This document shows, one piece after another, positions 7,684 through 16,509 of a stretch of 64,000 nt of DNA. Positions within the stretch are counted from its first letter, which is position 1. Each line of letters begins with the position of its first letter. Origin of the DNA: CAWGJF01 sp963715745 (lineage in GTDB: Bacteria > Bacteroidota > Ignavibacteria > Ignavibacteriales > Ignavibacteriaceae). Both the position numbers and the translations under genes were made by a program. The notes under the pieces were generated by a model. It saw only the letters and a list, made by a program, of their open reading frames with translations, ran no database searches and was not told where the DNA came from. The DNA is taken from the NCBI GenBank assembly GCA_963715745.1, contig OY970271.1, forward strand, positions 868,001 to 932,000. The letters run 5' to 3'.

Positions 7684-8568
7684 ATGGATCGATTAAATAT
7701 CTTATTGCTATCATTCTTTCTGTTTTTTTCTTTCGGTGTCACCAAAGCGCAATTCACACACACTACAATACAAGTAAAATTTAGTGAATGGATGGATACT
7801 ATTGGTTTTACAAACCCAAATAATTTCAGGTGGACTGGCAGCTTAATAACAATTAGTGCTGAATTGATTGATACTTCTACAGCATTGATTAAGGTAAGTC
7901 AGCCGGAAGTTAATAAATGGTATACTTTAAAAGTTTATAATTTGTATGATCTGGCAGGTAATTTAATAGATCCTGAACATGATACAACAGGGTTCATTAT
8001 TAAAATACTTCCCGTTGAACTTTCTTCCTTTACTTCAGAAGTTATTGATGAAAATGTACTTCTTGAATGGATTACAAAAACCGAGGTGAATAATTATGGA
8101 TTTAACGTCGAGAGAAAATCTGATAATTCAGATTGGAAAATATTAAAGTTTATTGAAGGTTATGGTAACAGCAATTCTCCTAAAACTTATAATTATGTTG
8201 ATAAGATTCCAATCGGCGGTACAAATTTTAAGTACAGATTAAAACAAATTGATACAGATGGTAAATTTCAATACTCAAATGAAATTGAAGTGAATATCAT
8301 TCCGCATACTTATTCCCTGTTTCAGAATTTTCCAAATCCATTCAATCCGGTTACAACAATTAGATATGGATTACCTCGTTCAGAAGAAGTTTTACTAACA
8401 GTTTATAATATAACCGGTGAGCGCGTCAAAAACCTTGTTAATGAAAAACAAAGGGCAGGAAAATATGAAGTAATGTTCGATGCTTCAAATCTTGCAAGCG
8501 GTTTGTATTTTTATCAATTAAAAACCAATAATTTTGTTGAAGCTAAAAAGATGCTATTAATTAAATGA
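7684..8568 (+). CDS. T9SS-sorted exported protein, small cargo domain
   Basis: 294 residues. After the signal peptide (NILLLSFFLFFSFGVTKAQ) comes an Ig-like segment (residues about 20-115, KWYTLKVYNLYDLAGNLI), then LPVELSSFTSEVIDENVLLE, a region very common before sorting domains in this group (fibronectin-like), and from about residue 210 the Por domain: QNFPNPFNPVTTIRYGLP ... YNITGERVKNLVNEKQRAG ... ASGLYFYQLKTNNFVEAKKM. I set the start at ATG 7684 because AAGGGG lies 8 nt upstream; a GTG at 7666 is in frame but less likely. The N-terminal cargo appears truncated relative to typical proteins of this layout, so it may be a shortened gene. Confidence 0.8.
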   Translation: MDRLNILLLSFFLFFSFGVTKAQFTHTTIQVKFSEWMDTIGFTNPNNFRWTGSLITISAELIDTSTALIKVSQPEVNKWYTLKVYNLYDLAGNLIDPEHDTTGFIIKILPVELSSFTSEVIDENVLLEWITKTEVNNYGFNVERKSDNSDWKILKFIEGYGNSNSPKTYNYVDKIPIGGTNFKYRLKQIDTDGKFQYSNEIEVNIIPHTYSLFQNFPNPFNPVTTIRYGLPRSEEVLLTVYNITGERVKNLVNEKQRAGKYEVMFDASNLASGLYFYQLKTNNFVEAKKMLLIK

Positions 8569-8664
8569 CATCTTTATACTGACCCGGGCGTAAGTAATAA
8601 AATTATTTATGAAATAAGTTGAGATTAGGAATAATTTTGTATTAGTAATAAGAATAAAACTTAT

Positions 8665-8886
8665 TCAATTCCTTACTAATTCAATTGAAATTCTTTTCTC
8701 CCCTAAAATTTCTTTGTTAACATTATTCATTCTCGATCTTGGTATGTGAATCTCAATCGGTGTGCTTTCAGAAAAACTTAATGTTAACTGGTTTTGTTTT
8801 GAACGTGATGTTTTACGTTTCTGTATTTTCCTCATCTTTAAAAACTGTAAAGCTGAAATGTTGACTGAATGATTATCTTTTGACAA
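8665..8886 (-). CDS. Small basic hypothetical protein (uncertain)
   Basis: A 73-codon frame from TTG 8886, or 57 codons from an internal ATG. It is rich in Lys and Arg (MRKIQKRKTSRSKQNQ) and then strand-like (IEIHIPRS, KRISIELV). No family recognised and no strong ribosome site. AT-rich surroundings make a chance frame possible, although the composition is not obviously random. The flanks (8569-8664, 8887-9012) hold nothing else I can support. Confidence 0.3.
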   Translation of the reverse strand: MSKDNHSVNISALQFLKMRKIQKRKTSRSKQNQLTLSFSESTPIEIHIPRSRMNNVNKEILGEKRISIELVRN

Positions 8887-9012
8887 TGTAATTCTTTTGA
8901 AATAGTTATTTTATAACACACAAAAGATTTACTACAAACCTCTGATAATTTTTTAACTAAGTCAAATTAAATTTAAAAATATTTTTCTTGCAATTTAAAT
9001 TTTAAAATTATA

Positions 9013-9037
9013 AACCCGGAGCTTCAAACTCCGGGTT
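9013..9037 (-). terminator. Intrinsic terminator of the HEAT-repeat gene
   Basis: A perfect 9-bp stem AACCCGGAG/CTCCGGGTT with a 7-nt loop, 33 bp past the stop of the minus-strand gene at 9070. On that strand it is followed by AT-rich sequence with short T runs (TATAATTTT), as expected for a weak Rho-independent terminator. Confidence 0.65.
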
Positions 9038-9069
9038 CGTGGAGAAAAGATGAGAGCAATTAAATCCTG

Positions 9070-9501
9070 CTAATTGGCATAAGCCAATGAATCAGAGACT
9101 TCATTTATTTCTTTCTTATTTCGGAGGTAATCGAAATAAAAATTTGAAGCCATTCTGCTCACTCTTTCACTCTCATCAAAAATACCGGCTTGTTTTACAG
9201 CAAAAACTGAAAGCGGTGTCCCAATTTTGTATAATGCCAAAGCAGCTGCTATTCGAACTTCCTCACATTTACATCCTCTCAGAATTTTCATTAGTGGAAT
9301 TATTGCTTCTGTAACTTTCAATTCTCCAAGCATATAAGCGCAGCTTGTCATAAGTCCGATATTGTTTGAATTTAATCCTTCAATAAGAGATAGTACAGTG
9401 TTTTGATGATTATCTCGGGTTTCTTTTTTCCCCTCTCGGGCTAAACCCGGCAATGAAATCAGTAATAAGAGAATTGCAAAATTGTAAACAAATCTCTTCA
9501 T
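9070..9501 (-). CDS. Exported HEAT-repeat protein
   Basis: 143 residues with a signal peptide (NFAILLLLISLPGLA) and a helical mature part. Two HEAT-like repeats are visible: MTSCAYMLGELKVTEAIIPLMKILRG and VRIAAALALYKIGTPLSVFAVKQAG, each a helix pair with the conserved A..LG pattern. Such short periplasmic HEAT proteins act as scaffolds; the partner is unknown. Cys residues (CKCEE) between the repeats could form a disulphide or bind metal. Single gene with its own terminator. Confidence 0.8.
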   Translation of the reverse strand: MKRFVYNFAILLLLISLPGLAREGKKETRDNHQNTVLSLIEGLNSNNIGLMTSCAYMLGELKVTEAIIPLMKILRGCKCEEVRIAAALALYKIGTPLSVFAVKQAGIFDESERVSRMASNFYFDYLRNKKEINEVSDSLAYAN

Positions 9502-9722
9502 TGTATTCCTTTAGTTTTTGGATTCTATCTATATTGACTTCCGAAGTCTGCAAATGGTTTTAAATATTAGTCAGGTGGCAAATAACCGGTGATAGAAGAA
9601 CCAAAACAGTGATAATTATAAGTTATTTGATTTTAATGATTTAATTGAAAATAACAGTTAGTGTGTTTAATTTGTATGTAAGTTCTTTTAAGTCTTTGAC
9701 TTAGAACAATTCAGGCGAATTT

Positions 9723-9938
9723 ATGAAAGAATTTTTTAGCGTCAGCGAAGTTGCAAAACTTCTAAGTATCAGTCATTCGGGGGTTTTATACCATATTAGA
9801 TCCGGAAAACTGAAAGCAACTCAGGTTGGGAAAATCTATATTATTTCTAAGGAACATTTCGGGGAATTTTTAAAGCTGCACAGAGAGTCTAAGAAAAAAT
9901 CTGGAAAAACTTCGCAGACAAAATTAAATTTTGATTGA
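9723..9938 (+). CDS. Excisionase-type (MerR-like) helix-turn-helix protein
   Basis: 71 residues. The pattern FFSVSEVAKLLSISHSGVLY / HIRSGKLKATQVGKIYIISK is the winged HTH of the excisionase/DNA-binding (HTH_17) family: helix-turn-helix, then the wing Gly-Lys. A Lys-rich tail (KLHRESKKKSGKTSQTKLNF) follows. In mobile elements such proteins act as excisionases, but no integrase or attachment site is visible here, so a small transcriptional regulator or orphan is more likely. Its stop abuts the stop of the convergent gene at 9939. Confidence 0.8.
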   Translation: MKEFFSVSEVAKLLSISHSGVLYHIRSGKLKATQVGKIYIISKEHFGEFLKLHRESKKKSGKTSQTKLNFD

Positions 9939-10388
9939 TCACTTCTTACAGAATTCCAGGACTTCTTTTTTATAATCATTCAATTCTTTTTCAGATTGTC
10001 CCGTCTCTTTTTTAATTACGTAACAATAAGCAAAAACTATCGGTATTTCCAGGTTATATTCATTTGAATAAAAATTATCAATTTCTTTAACAACATCTTC
10101 AAGTGAAAAATTTTCAGATTCACCTTTCCCAAGAAGCTCGTTTATTTCACTATTGCAAAGAAGTTGTTTACTCCCCGGAAATTTATTCCTGATAATTTTA
10201 TTTTTATCCAGTATCCCGCCTAAATACTTAAACTTCGCATTGCTGTAAGGAAGCTGGGACAATTCCATAGCAAGCCAGGCGTATCCGTTTTCAGCTCCCT
10301 TTGTGTATCTTGATTGAGCTGATAAGCTGGCTGAGATAAATATTATTCCTGCTAAAATTATATAAGATTTCATTTGCCCTTTTATCAT
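9939..10388 (-). CDS. Hypothetical exported protein
   Basis: 149 residues beginning with a signal peptide (SYIILAGIIFISASLSAQ). The mature part is mostly helical with three Cys (LLCNSE, AYCYVIK, EFCKK). No family recognised. The start could be ATG 10388 or the ATG at 10373, which gives a more typical signal peptide and has AAGGG close upstream. It is divergent from the DUF2779 gene with a 95-bp shared promoter region, and convergent and abutting with the HTH gene. Confidence 0.65.
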   Translation of the reverse strand: MIKGQMKSYIILAGIIFISASLSAQSRYTKGAENGYAWLAMELSQLPYSNAKFKYLGGILDKNKIIRNKFPGSKQLLCNSEINELLGKGESENFSLEDVVKEIDNFYSNEYNLEIPIVFAYCYVIKKETGQSEKELNDYKKEVLEFCKK

Positions 10389-10483
10389 TTCTCGTTAAAA
10401 TCCTAAAATTAATTTTCAAACACAATTCCATAAAATGATTTGTATATTTCGATTCAAAATCAACATTCGGAATTATAAGCAGC

Positions 10484-11971
10484 ATGGCTTCACATCTTCT
10501 CAGCAAATCTTCATACATAAAAGGACTTCAGTGCGAAAAGCATCTCTATCTTTATAAATATCATTATGATGAAATGGATGAACTTTCTGAAATGCAGAAA
10601 TCGATATTTAAAAGAGGGATTGATGTAGGAGTTCTTGCACAGCAATTATTTCCCGGTGGAATTGATGCTTCAGCGGGGGAAAAATTTGATTATGATAAAT
10701 GCGTACAAAGAACAGCAGAAGAGATAAAAAACGGAACAAAAGTAATTTATGAAGCCGGGTTTTTGTCTGATGAAGTTCTCGCAATTGCCGACATTATTGT
10801 AAAAGAAAATGGAGGCTGGAATATTTATGAAGTGAAAAGCTCGACTTCAGTTTCAGAGACATATCTCAATGATGCTGCTCTTCAATATTATGTTTTAAAT
10901 GGCTGGGGATTAAAAATCAAAAGCTTCAACATTATTTATATTAACAACCAGTATGTGCGTAAAGGTGATTTGGATGTTGAAAAACTTTTCATAATTGAAC
11001 CGGTTTTGAGTTTGATAAAGCCGATGCAGAAGTCAGTTAAAGAAAATGTTGAGAGATTGAAAGCTGTTTTGAAAAGAAAAACTATTCCGCAGATTGATAT
11101 CGGCGTACATTGTCATAATCCTTATACGTGCGGTTTCTTTAACTACTGCAGAAAACATATACCTCAAAATTCAATTTTTGATTTTTCAGGAATGCATCTT
11201 TCAAAAAAATATGAACTTTACAATGATGGAATTGTCAGTCTGGATGATGTGCCGCGGGATTACCCAATGAACGCAAATAATAAGCTGCAGCTTGAAGCTT
11301 ACAAAAACGGGGAAACAATTATCAATGCTGAAGGAATAAAAAATTTTCTGTCTGACTTAAAATATCCGTTTTACTTTCTGGATTTTGAATCTTTCCAGAG
11401 CGCAGTTCCATTATATGATAATACCAAACCTTACCAGCAAATTCCTTTCCAGTTTTCCGTTCACATTCAGAAATCCGAAGATTCTGAAATTGATCACAAG
11501 GAATTTCTTGCTGAAGCCGGAGAAGATCCGCGGCCGAAATTTATCAAACAACTTCTTGAAGTCACAAAAGGAAAAGGTGATATAATTGTTTACAACCTGG
11601 CTTTTGAAAAAACAAGAATGCAGGAACTTGCAAGAGATTTTCCTGAATTTGAAGATCTGTTGCAGGAAAGAATAGGAAGATTAAAAGATTTGATGATTCC
11701 TTTCCAGAAAAAATATTATTACTCTCCCGAAATGAAAGGATCATATTCAATTAAAGTTGTTCTGCCCGCACTTGTTCCTGAAATGAATTATGAAAATCTT
11801 GAAATAAACGAGGGCGGATTAGCAGCTATTGCATTTAACGGTCTTCAGTATGAAACTGATTTAATGAAAATTGCAGACACAAGACAGCAGCTTCTTGAAT
11901 ACTGCAAACTGGATACACTTGCTATGGTAAAAATATTTATTAAACTAGAATCAGTAATTAATAGAAACTAA
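10484..11971 (+). CDS. DUF2779 protein: Cas4/AddB-like Fe-S nuclease region plus DEDD exonuclease-like domain
   Basis: 495 residues in two parts. Residues 1-230 look like a PD-(D/E)XK nuclease of the Cas4/RecB type: D103 in ADIIVKENGG, then E116-V-K118 (YEVKSS), then a helix with ALQYYVL. Four Cys, one near the N-terminus (C17 in GLQCEKH) and three later (C210, C216, C222 in HCHNPYTCGFFNYC), are placed as in the Fe-S cluster of Cas4 and AddB. Residues about 293-490 are DUF2779, with DEDD-like motifs: FLDFES (D300, E302), VYNLAFEKTRM and EYCKLDTLAMVKI. Nucleic-acid cleavage is inferred; no substrate is known. No cas genes nearby. The next gene starts 1 nt after its stop. Confidence 0.85.
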   Translation: MASHLLSKSSYIKGLQCEKHLYLYKYHYDEMDELSEMQKSIFKRGIDVGVLAQQLFPGGIDASAGEKFDYDKCVQRTAEEIKNGTKVIYEAGFLSDEVLAIADIIVKENGGWNIYEVKSSTSVSETYLNDAALQYYVLNGWGLKIKSFNIIYINNQYVRKGDLDVEKLFIIEPVLSLIKPMQKSVKENVERLKAVLKRKTIPQIDIGVHCHNPYTCGFFNYCRKHIPQNSIFDFSGMHLSKKYELYNDGIVSLDDVPRDYPMNANNKLQLEAYKNGETIINAEGIKNFLSDLKYPFYFLDFESFQSAVPLYDNTKPYQQIPFQFSVHIQKSEDSEIDHKEFLAEAGEDPRPKFIKQLLEVTKGKGDIIVYNLAFEKTRMQELARDFPEFEDLLQERIGRLKDLMIPFQKKYYYSPEMKGSYSIKVVLPALVPEMNYENLEINEGGLAAIAFNGLQYETDLMKIADTRQQLLEYCKLDTLAMVKIFIKLESVINRN

Positions 11972-11972
11972 A

Positions 11973-12845
11973 ATGAAAATATTCTGTTTGATAGTAATCT
12001 CGATCTTAGTATTAACGATAAATGGATTCACTCAGCAGATTAAAAATGATACCATTAAAGTAATGACATTCAACATTCGTTGCGGAAGTTGTGAAAGTCC
12101 GGAAGATGTTAACAACTGGAAAAACAGAAAATACTTAACAGCAAGAGTTATTAAAGAGCAAAACCCGGATTTAATAGGATTGCAGGAAGCAGAAAAATTT
12201 CAGATTGATGATCTCAATAACCTGCTTGAAAATTATAAAAGGGTTGGTGCCGGCAGAGACGATGGAAAAAATGCCGGTGAATTTACGGCAATTTTTTATA
12301 AGAAAGATAAATTTTCTGAAGAAGAATCATCGACATTCTGGTTATCTGAAACTCCGGACGTTCCTTCCAAAGGCTGGGACGCTGCGTTAAACAGAACAGC
12401 GACTTTTATAAAATTAAAAGATGAAATTTCAGAAAAAGAATTTTATTTATTCAATACTCACTTTGATCATATGGGTGACACGGCAAGAGTTGAAAGTGCA
12501 AAGCTGCTTCTTAACAAAATTGAAAACCTTGCGGAAGATTTTCCTGTTGTTCTTACAGGTGATTTTAATGTTGTTGCTGAATCAGAACCGTATAAAATTA
12601 TTGTGAACGGAAACGAAAATTCTTTTCATCTTTTTGACTCATCACATTTATCCAAAACTTCTCACTTTGGAGGAATCTCTACGTTCAACGGCTTTGGAAA
12701 AACTATGGATATGGGCAGAACAATAGATTACATTTTTGTTAATGATAAAGTCAAAGTTTTAACTCACCGAGTAATCACAACAACTTATGATGAAAATTAT
12801 CCTTCAGATCACTATCCTGTTGAAGAGGAAATAGTTTTGGAATAG
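11973..12845 (+). CDS. Exported endonuclease/exonuclease/phosphatase (EEP) family protein
   Basis: 290 residues with a signal peptide (LIVISILVLTINGFTQQ) and a complete EEP (DNase I-like) fold: MTFNIR (Asn), LIGLQEAEKF (metal Glu), FNTHFDH, LTGDFNV (Asp and Asn), TIDYIFV and the terminal SDHYPVE (catalytic Asp-His). All catalytic motifs are present, so activity on a phosphodiester or phosphate monoester is expected outside the cytoplasm. It may act on sugar phosphates or nucleic acid; the sequence does not decide. Begins 1 nt after the DUF2779 stop, so translationally coupled. Confidence 0.88.
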   Translation: MKIFCLIVISILVLTINGFTQQIKNDTIKVMTFNIRCGSCESPEDVNNWKNRKYLTARVIKEQNPDLIGLQEAEKFQIDDLNNLLENYKRVGAGRDDGKNAGEFTAIFYKKDKFSEEESSTFWLSETPDVPSKGWDAALNRTATFIKLKDEISEKEFYLFNTHFDHMGDTARVESAKLLLNKIENLAEDFPVVLTGDFNVVAESEPYKIIVNGNENSFHLFDSSHLSKTSHFGGISTFNGFGKTMDMGRTIDYIFVNDKVKVLTHRVITTTYDENYPSDHYPVEEEIVLE

Positions 12846-12913
12846 CAAACATGTGTTGAACTTTCTGTGAAATAAACTTACATTCATTTCAAATAAATTT
12901 TCTCGGGGAAGAA

Positions 12914-14245
12914 ATGGAAAATAGAAAAATTCTTTTCCTGAATGTATTCTTTTCTGTATGCTCGCTCTTCATTACAAATATACAAGCACAAGATTGGGTT
13001 CCGTTAGAGATAGGCAACAAATGGCAGTATTTTGATCAAATATATTATTATAGTACACCTTGGCCTTCAATAACAAATGTTGAAGTAAATAGGGATACAA
13101 TTTTAAGTAATAAAACATTTTATTGGATAAAATCTGTTAGAGAAGGGTGGTGGCCATATACGGATTCCACATTACAAAGATATGATCTTGATGATAAAAT
13201 ATTATACAAGTATTACTTGATGGGGGATTCTGAATATGTGTTGATGGATTTTAATTTAGAAGCGGGGGATACATTACCGTTTATACCTCCAAGTTATTCT
13301 TACAGAACAGTTATAGCTGGTTCTGATTATTTATTTGGCAATTCAATTTTGTATAAAGGATACAAAGAATTATTTGAGCTTTATTTAGGTAATTATTCTA
13401 TATTAAAATTCTCTGAGGATTTTGGACATTATTATAGCTATGGTTTTAATCGCGTTCCTGGAATTGGGGAATATGACTCAGACTCACAATTAATTCAATC
13501 GATAATAAAAATAAATGGTGTTTTTCAAAATCATTCGCACCAAAAATATCCCGTAATTAATTTTAATCCCGTAACTCTTGTTACGGATTCATCATTTCAA
13601 ATATCTTTTATTGTTGATCATTACTATTCAAGAATATATAGTCCGTACGGCGGAAATGATAGCTTACTGTTTAATTATATTGATTCAGTTTTTATAGAAA
13701 GCTATTACAGTAATGGTACAACAACTATTAATGAACTGCCTATTTTGGTATCAAATTTACCTAATGAAAAAGAATATTTGCTGGATACAGTTCTAAATCT
13801 AAACCTGCTCACAAACGGGTATAATTTTTATTACCGCATTAAGGCTGTGGATAAAGGAATAATTTCACATACAACTTTTTCTCCTGGTTTCGGTTACTAC
13901 AAAATCGTCTATGATACAACGACTGGAGTTAATGAATTCGATAATAAGCCAATTACCTTTCAACTCTATCAAAACTATCCAAACCCATTCAACCCGGTAA
14001 CAAAAATAGAATATTCAATACCAAACAGGGATAATCCCCTCCAGGGAGGGGCGAGGGGTGGGTTAGTTACTTTGAAAGTTTACGATATGCTTGGAATAGA
14101 AATTGCCGTACTTGTTAACGAAGAAAAATCGGCGGGCACTTATGAAGTGACGTGGTATGCAGAGAATTTACCAAGTGGAGTTTATTTCTATCAACTAAAA
14201 GCAGGAAACTACATTCAAACGAAGAAGCTGATTTTATTAAAATAA
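12914..14245 (+). CDS. T9SS-sorted exported protein, paralogue of the 58860-60221 protein
   Basis: 443 residues: signal peptide (FFSVCSLFITNIQAQ), then DWVPLEIGNKWQYF, a start shared with the protein at 58860-60221 (DWLPLEVGNEWHF). The middle is beta-rich without recognised catalytic motifs. The sorting domain begins about residue 353 (YQNYPNPFNPVTKIEYSIPN), is interrupted by the in-frame insertion DNPLQGGARGG, then resumes (LVTLKVYDMLGIEIAVLVNE ... SGVYFYQLKAGNYIQTKKL). SD GGGGAAG lies 4-5 nt before the ATG. The next T9SS gene starts 15 nt downstream, so the two form an operon. Confidence 0.85.
   Translation: MENRKILFLNVFFSVCSLFITNIQAQDWVPLEIGNKWQYFDQIYYYSTPWPSITNVEVNRDTILSNKTFYWIKSVREGWWPYTDSTLQRYDLDDKILYKYYLMGDSEYVLMDFNLEAGDTLPFIPPSYSYRTVIAGSDYLFGNSILYKGYKELFELYLGNYSILKFSEDFGHYYSYGFNRVPGIGEYDSDSQLIQSIIKINGVFQNHSHQKYPVINFNPVTLVTDSSFQISFIVDHYYSRIYSPYGGNDSLLFNYIDSVFIESYYSNGTTTINELPILVSNLPNEKEYLLDTVLNLNLLTNGYNFYYRIKAVDKGIISHTTFSPGFGYYKIVYDTTTGVNEFDNKPITFQLYQNYPNPFNPVTKIEYSIPNRDNPLQGGARGGLVTLKVYDMLGIEIAVLVNEEKSAGTYEVTWYAENLPSGVYFYQLKAGNYIQTKKLILLK
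14030..14064. repeat. Short palindromic element inserted in frame in a sorting domain
   Basis: A G/C-rich insert in AT-rich coding DNA: CCCCTCC (14036-14042) pairs with GGAGGGG (14045-14051) around AG, then CGAGGGGTGGGTT follows. It adds DNPLQGGARGG between the two halves of the sorting domain where other proteins here have 0-4 residues. The element at 16467-16507 has the same design (C-rich hairpin, then AGGGTGAGGTT). Confidence 0.65.
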
Positions 14246-14260
14246 TTTTCGGAGTCTAAA

Positions 14261-16453
14261 ATGAAATTATATTTTATATGTGTAATGGTTCTATTTTTAA
14301 ATACTTATATGCTTTCACAGGAATCTTATTGGGTTAGCACTCAATTACCTAATCCCTTACCCTTATCATATAAATATTCAGTAGGTGAAAGCTGTATTAT
14401 TTTTGCAGATAACACCAGTCAGGCGATTTATGCATTTGATATAAATTACGGTGATTGGCAGGTATTGCTTGTTCCTACCCAACTGAACTGGATCGATGCT
14501 AGAGCTGATGGAAATGCCGCAATGATTTATAACGATTCAATTGTAGTGGGTTATAGCGCAATTACGAATACATTTTCTACATTAGCTTATACCGGATCGC
14601 TGGTCCCCTTAAGCGGGGATGAATATGGCTGCATTGATAACTTCGCTTTTTTTGTAACCGACCAGATGTTTTATGTTTTTGATGCGGACGATGCACAATG
14701 GCATTCGTACAATTATACTCCTCCGGGAGCTGTGCCTTTGCAAGGTGGTGTGTTTGGTAAAGAAGATTATATATACTTAAATCTTGCAGTTACCAACTCA
14801 TCACCTCATACTATGGTGGCTTACAGCTTAAATACGAAAACTTTTGATGAACTTACTGAACCATCAATCTATTATAATAAAAATTTGGACCATGGTTTTA
14901 CTTTTTATAGAGAAACTTCCACATCTCCTTATCTGTGCGGCGGCTACAGTGCGATGACAGGGCAGTTTAAAATAAAAACTCACGGCAGTTATATTACAGA
15001 AATTTGGCCTACTGTTTACGAGGAAATAGTCTCGCCTATCACTTGTAACTTGTTTTTAGCGAATGAACAAATTAATGGAAACAACTATAGATATTACATT
15101 TGGGTTTTCAATACTCAGATTGGTGATTTTGCAGAATACTCATTCGAATATACTTATAACCAAAGCAACTATTTTCCAGTTTGGAATGGTTGCGGAGGAC
15201 AGACTGCTTTCGTAGTGATAAGGAATGTTGATGAAGCGGATAGACTTGAATTAGTCGTTTATTCGGCTGAGACAAACTCATTTACTCATTTCGATACACC
15301 GCTTTACTATTGGAGTTTTATGGGTTTTGCTGCTGGCGGGCAATTGGTTCATGGTTATGATATTCAAAACTATTTTTTATATGATATTCATACTCAAACT
15401 GGCTTCACAAGTCCGGTGCAGTGGACACAGGGTTATCAACCTGGAGTAAAAGCAAACGCACTAGCAAATGATTGGAGTGTGTTTGCATATTCCGAGCAAA
15501 ATGTAGACACAGTGCATGTATTTAGTTATAACAGACCGGATGCAAGTTTATATTCTTTTGATATAGCAGGAAGGGCATCAAGTTCATCATATCGTGGCGG
15601 TGATTTATACGGACTACTAATCACGGATAATTTGGGGGTCCTAACTAACGCTTTTCTATATTCCCCCTTATATAACATATGGACAGAAAAAGATTTTGCA
15701 TCTACTTCATACAGAGGAAGTAAAGGGAATTACTTCTATGCCAACTATACAAATCTAAATCAAACTTATTTTTATGATGCGCAGACTAACCAGGAATTTT
15801 GGTTCCCTTCTGCACAACAAACACAGGATGTGTTTGCCAGGGATAGCGTTTTCTTTATGTACTCGAACGATGGTAAATATATTGGCTACAGTATGAATAA
15901 ACACGCAAGCAACGAATACACTGTGAACAAATTTGCCAGCTGGCAGTGGAGTAATTTTATTATACTCAGATTTAATCTTGGCGGCTCAAGTGCTCTTTAT
16001 GACCATTTATTATATGATGGATATAACAATATTTTTGCACCACTGACATTAACTACTGAACAGGGAATAAGAAAAACAATTTGGGCGGGCGGTAAAACGG
16101 CTTTTGTTGCTTCACAAAACGGATATTTATTTGCATACTCACCCAATAATCCCAATGATGCAGATGATGAATTAATTTTAAACGAAGGAATGACTTATTC
16201 ACTAACACAAAACTATCCAAATCCATTTAATCCAAGCACGACAATAAAATACTCGATTGCAGAACCTGGTAAAGTTAAGCTGACTCTCTTTAATCTTTTG
16301 GGCGAAGAAGTAACAACTTTGGTTAACGAAGAAAAACCCGCTGGGAATTATTCGATAGATTTTAACGCAGCCAACTTACCAAGCGGAGTTTATTTCTACC
16401 AGCTTAAGGCGAGTTTATTTGTTGAGACGAAGAAGATGGTTTTGTTAAGATAA
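14261..16453 (+). CDS. Large T9SS-sorted exported protein, beta-propeller-like
   Basis: 730 residues with a signal peptide (FICVMVLFLNTYMLSQ). The body (residues about 20-640) repeats units such as GCIDNFAFFVTDQMFYVFDA and YGLLITDNLGVLTNAFLYSP, in which aromatic strands follow at regular spacing, suggesting a propeller of six or more blades; I do not recognise the family. Residues about 648-730 are a Por sorting domain (QNYPNPFNPSTTIKYSIAEP ... LFNLLGEEVTTLVNEEKPAG ... SGVYFYQLKASLFVETKKM). SD CGGAG lies 7 nt before the ATG. It shares an operon with the previous gene and is followed by a palindromic element. Confidence 0.85.
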   Translation: MKLYFICVMVLFLNTYMLSQESYWVSTQLPNPLPLSYKYSVGESCIIFADNTSQAIYAFDINYGDWQVLLVPTQLNWIDARADGNAAMIYNDSIVVGYSAITNTFSTLAYTGSLVPLSGDEYGCIDNFAFFVTDQMFYVFDADDAQWHSYNYTPPGAVPLQGGVFGKEDYIYLNLAVTNSSPHTMVAYSLNTKTFDELTEPSIYYNKNLDHGFTFYRETSTSPYLCGGYSAMTGQFKIKTHGSYITEIWPTVYEEIVSPITCNLFLANEQINGNNYRYYIWVFNTQIGDFAEYSFEYTYNQSNYFPVWNGCGGQTAFVVIRNVDEADRLELVVYSAETNSFTHFDTPLYYWSFMGFAAGGQLVHGYDIQNYFLYDIHTQTGFTSPVQWTQGYQPGVKANALANDWSVFAYSEQNVDTVHVFSYNRPDASLYSFDIAGRASSSSYRGGDLYGLLITDNLGVLTNAFLYSPLYNIWTEKDFASTSYRGSKGNYFYANYTNLNQTYFYDAQTNQEFWFPSAQQTQDVFARDSVFFMYSNDGKYIGYSMNKHASNEYTVNKFASWQWSNFIILRFNLGGSSALYDHLLYDGYNNIFAPLTLTTEQGIRKTIWAGGKTAFVASQNGYLFAYSPNNPNDADDELILNEGMTYSLTQNYPNPFNPSTTIKYSIAEPGKVKLTLFNLLGEEVTTLVNEEKPAGNYSIDFNAANLPSGVYFYQLKASLFVETKKMVLLR

Positions 16454-16466
16454 ATCCGCTTTTTTA

Positions 16467-16507
16467 CTCCCTCTCCTTAATCAAGGAGAGGGTTACAGGG
16501 TGAGGTT
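16467..16507. repeat. Intergenic palindromic element, possible bidirectional terminator
   Basis: CCCTCTCCTT (16469-16478) and AAGGAGAGGG (16483-16492) form a perfect 10-bp stem with loop AATC, followed by TTACAGGGTGAGGTT. It sits between the ends of two convergent genes, so it may terminate both. Its layout matches the insert at 14030-14064, which suggests one family of small palindromic elements. Confidence 0.6.
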
Positions 16508-16509
16508 GA

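Noticed and set aside
9723..9938. Excisionase of a prophage or integrative element
   Set aside because: No integrase, attachment-site repeat, tRNA or phage gene nearby; an orphan HTH protein is the simpler reading.
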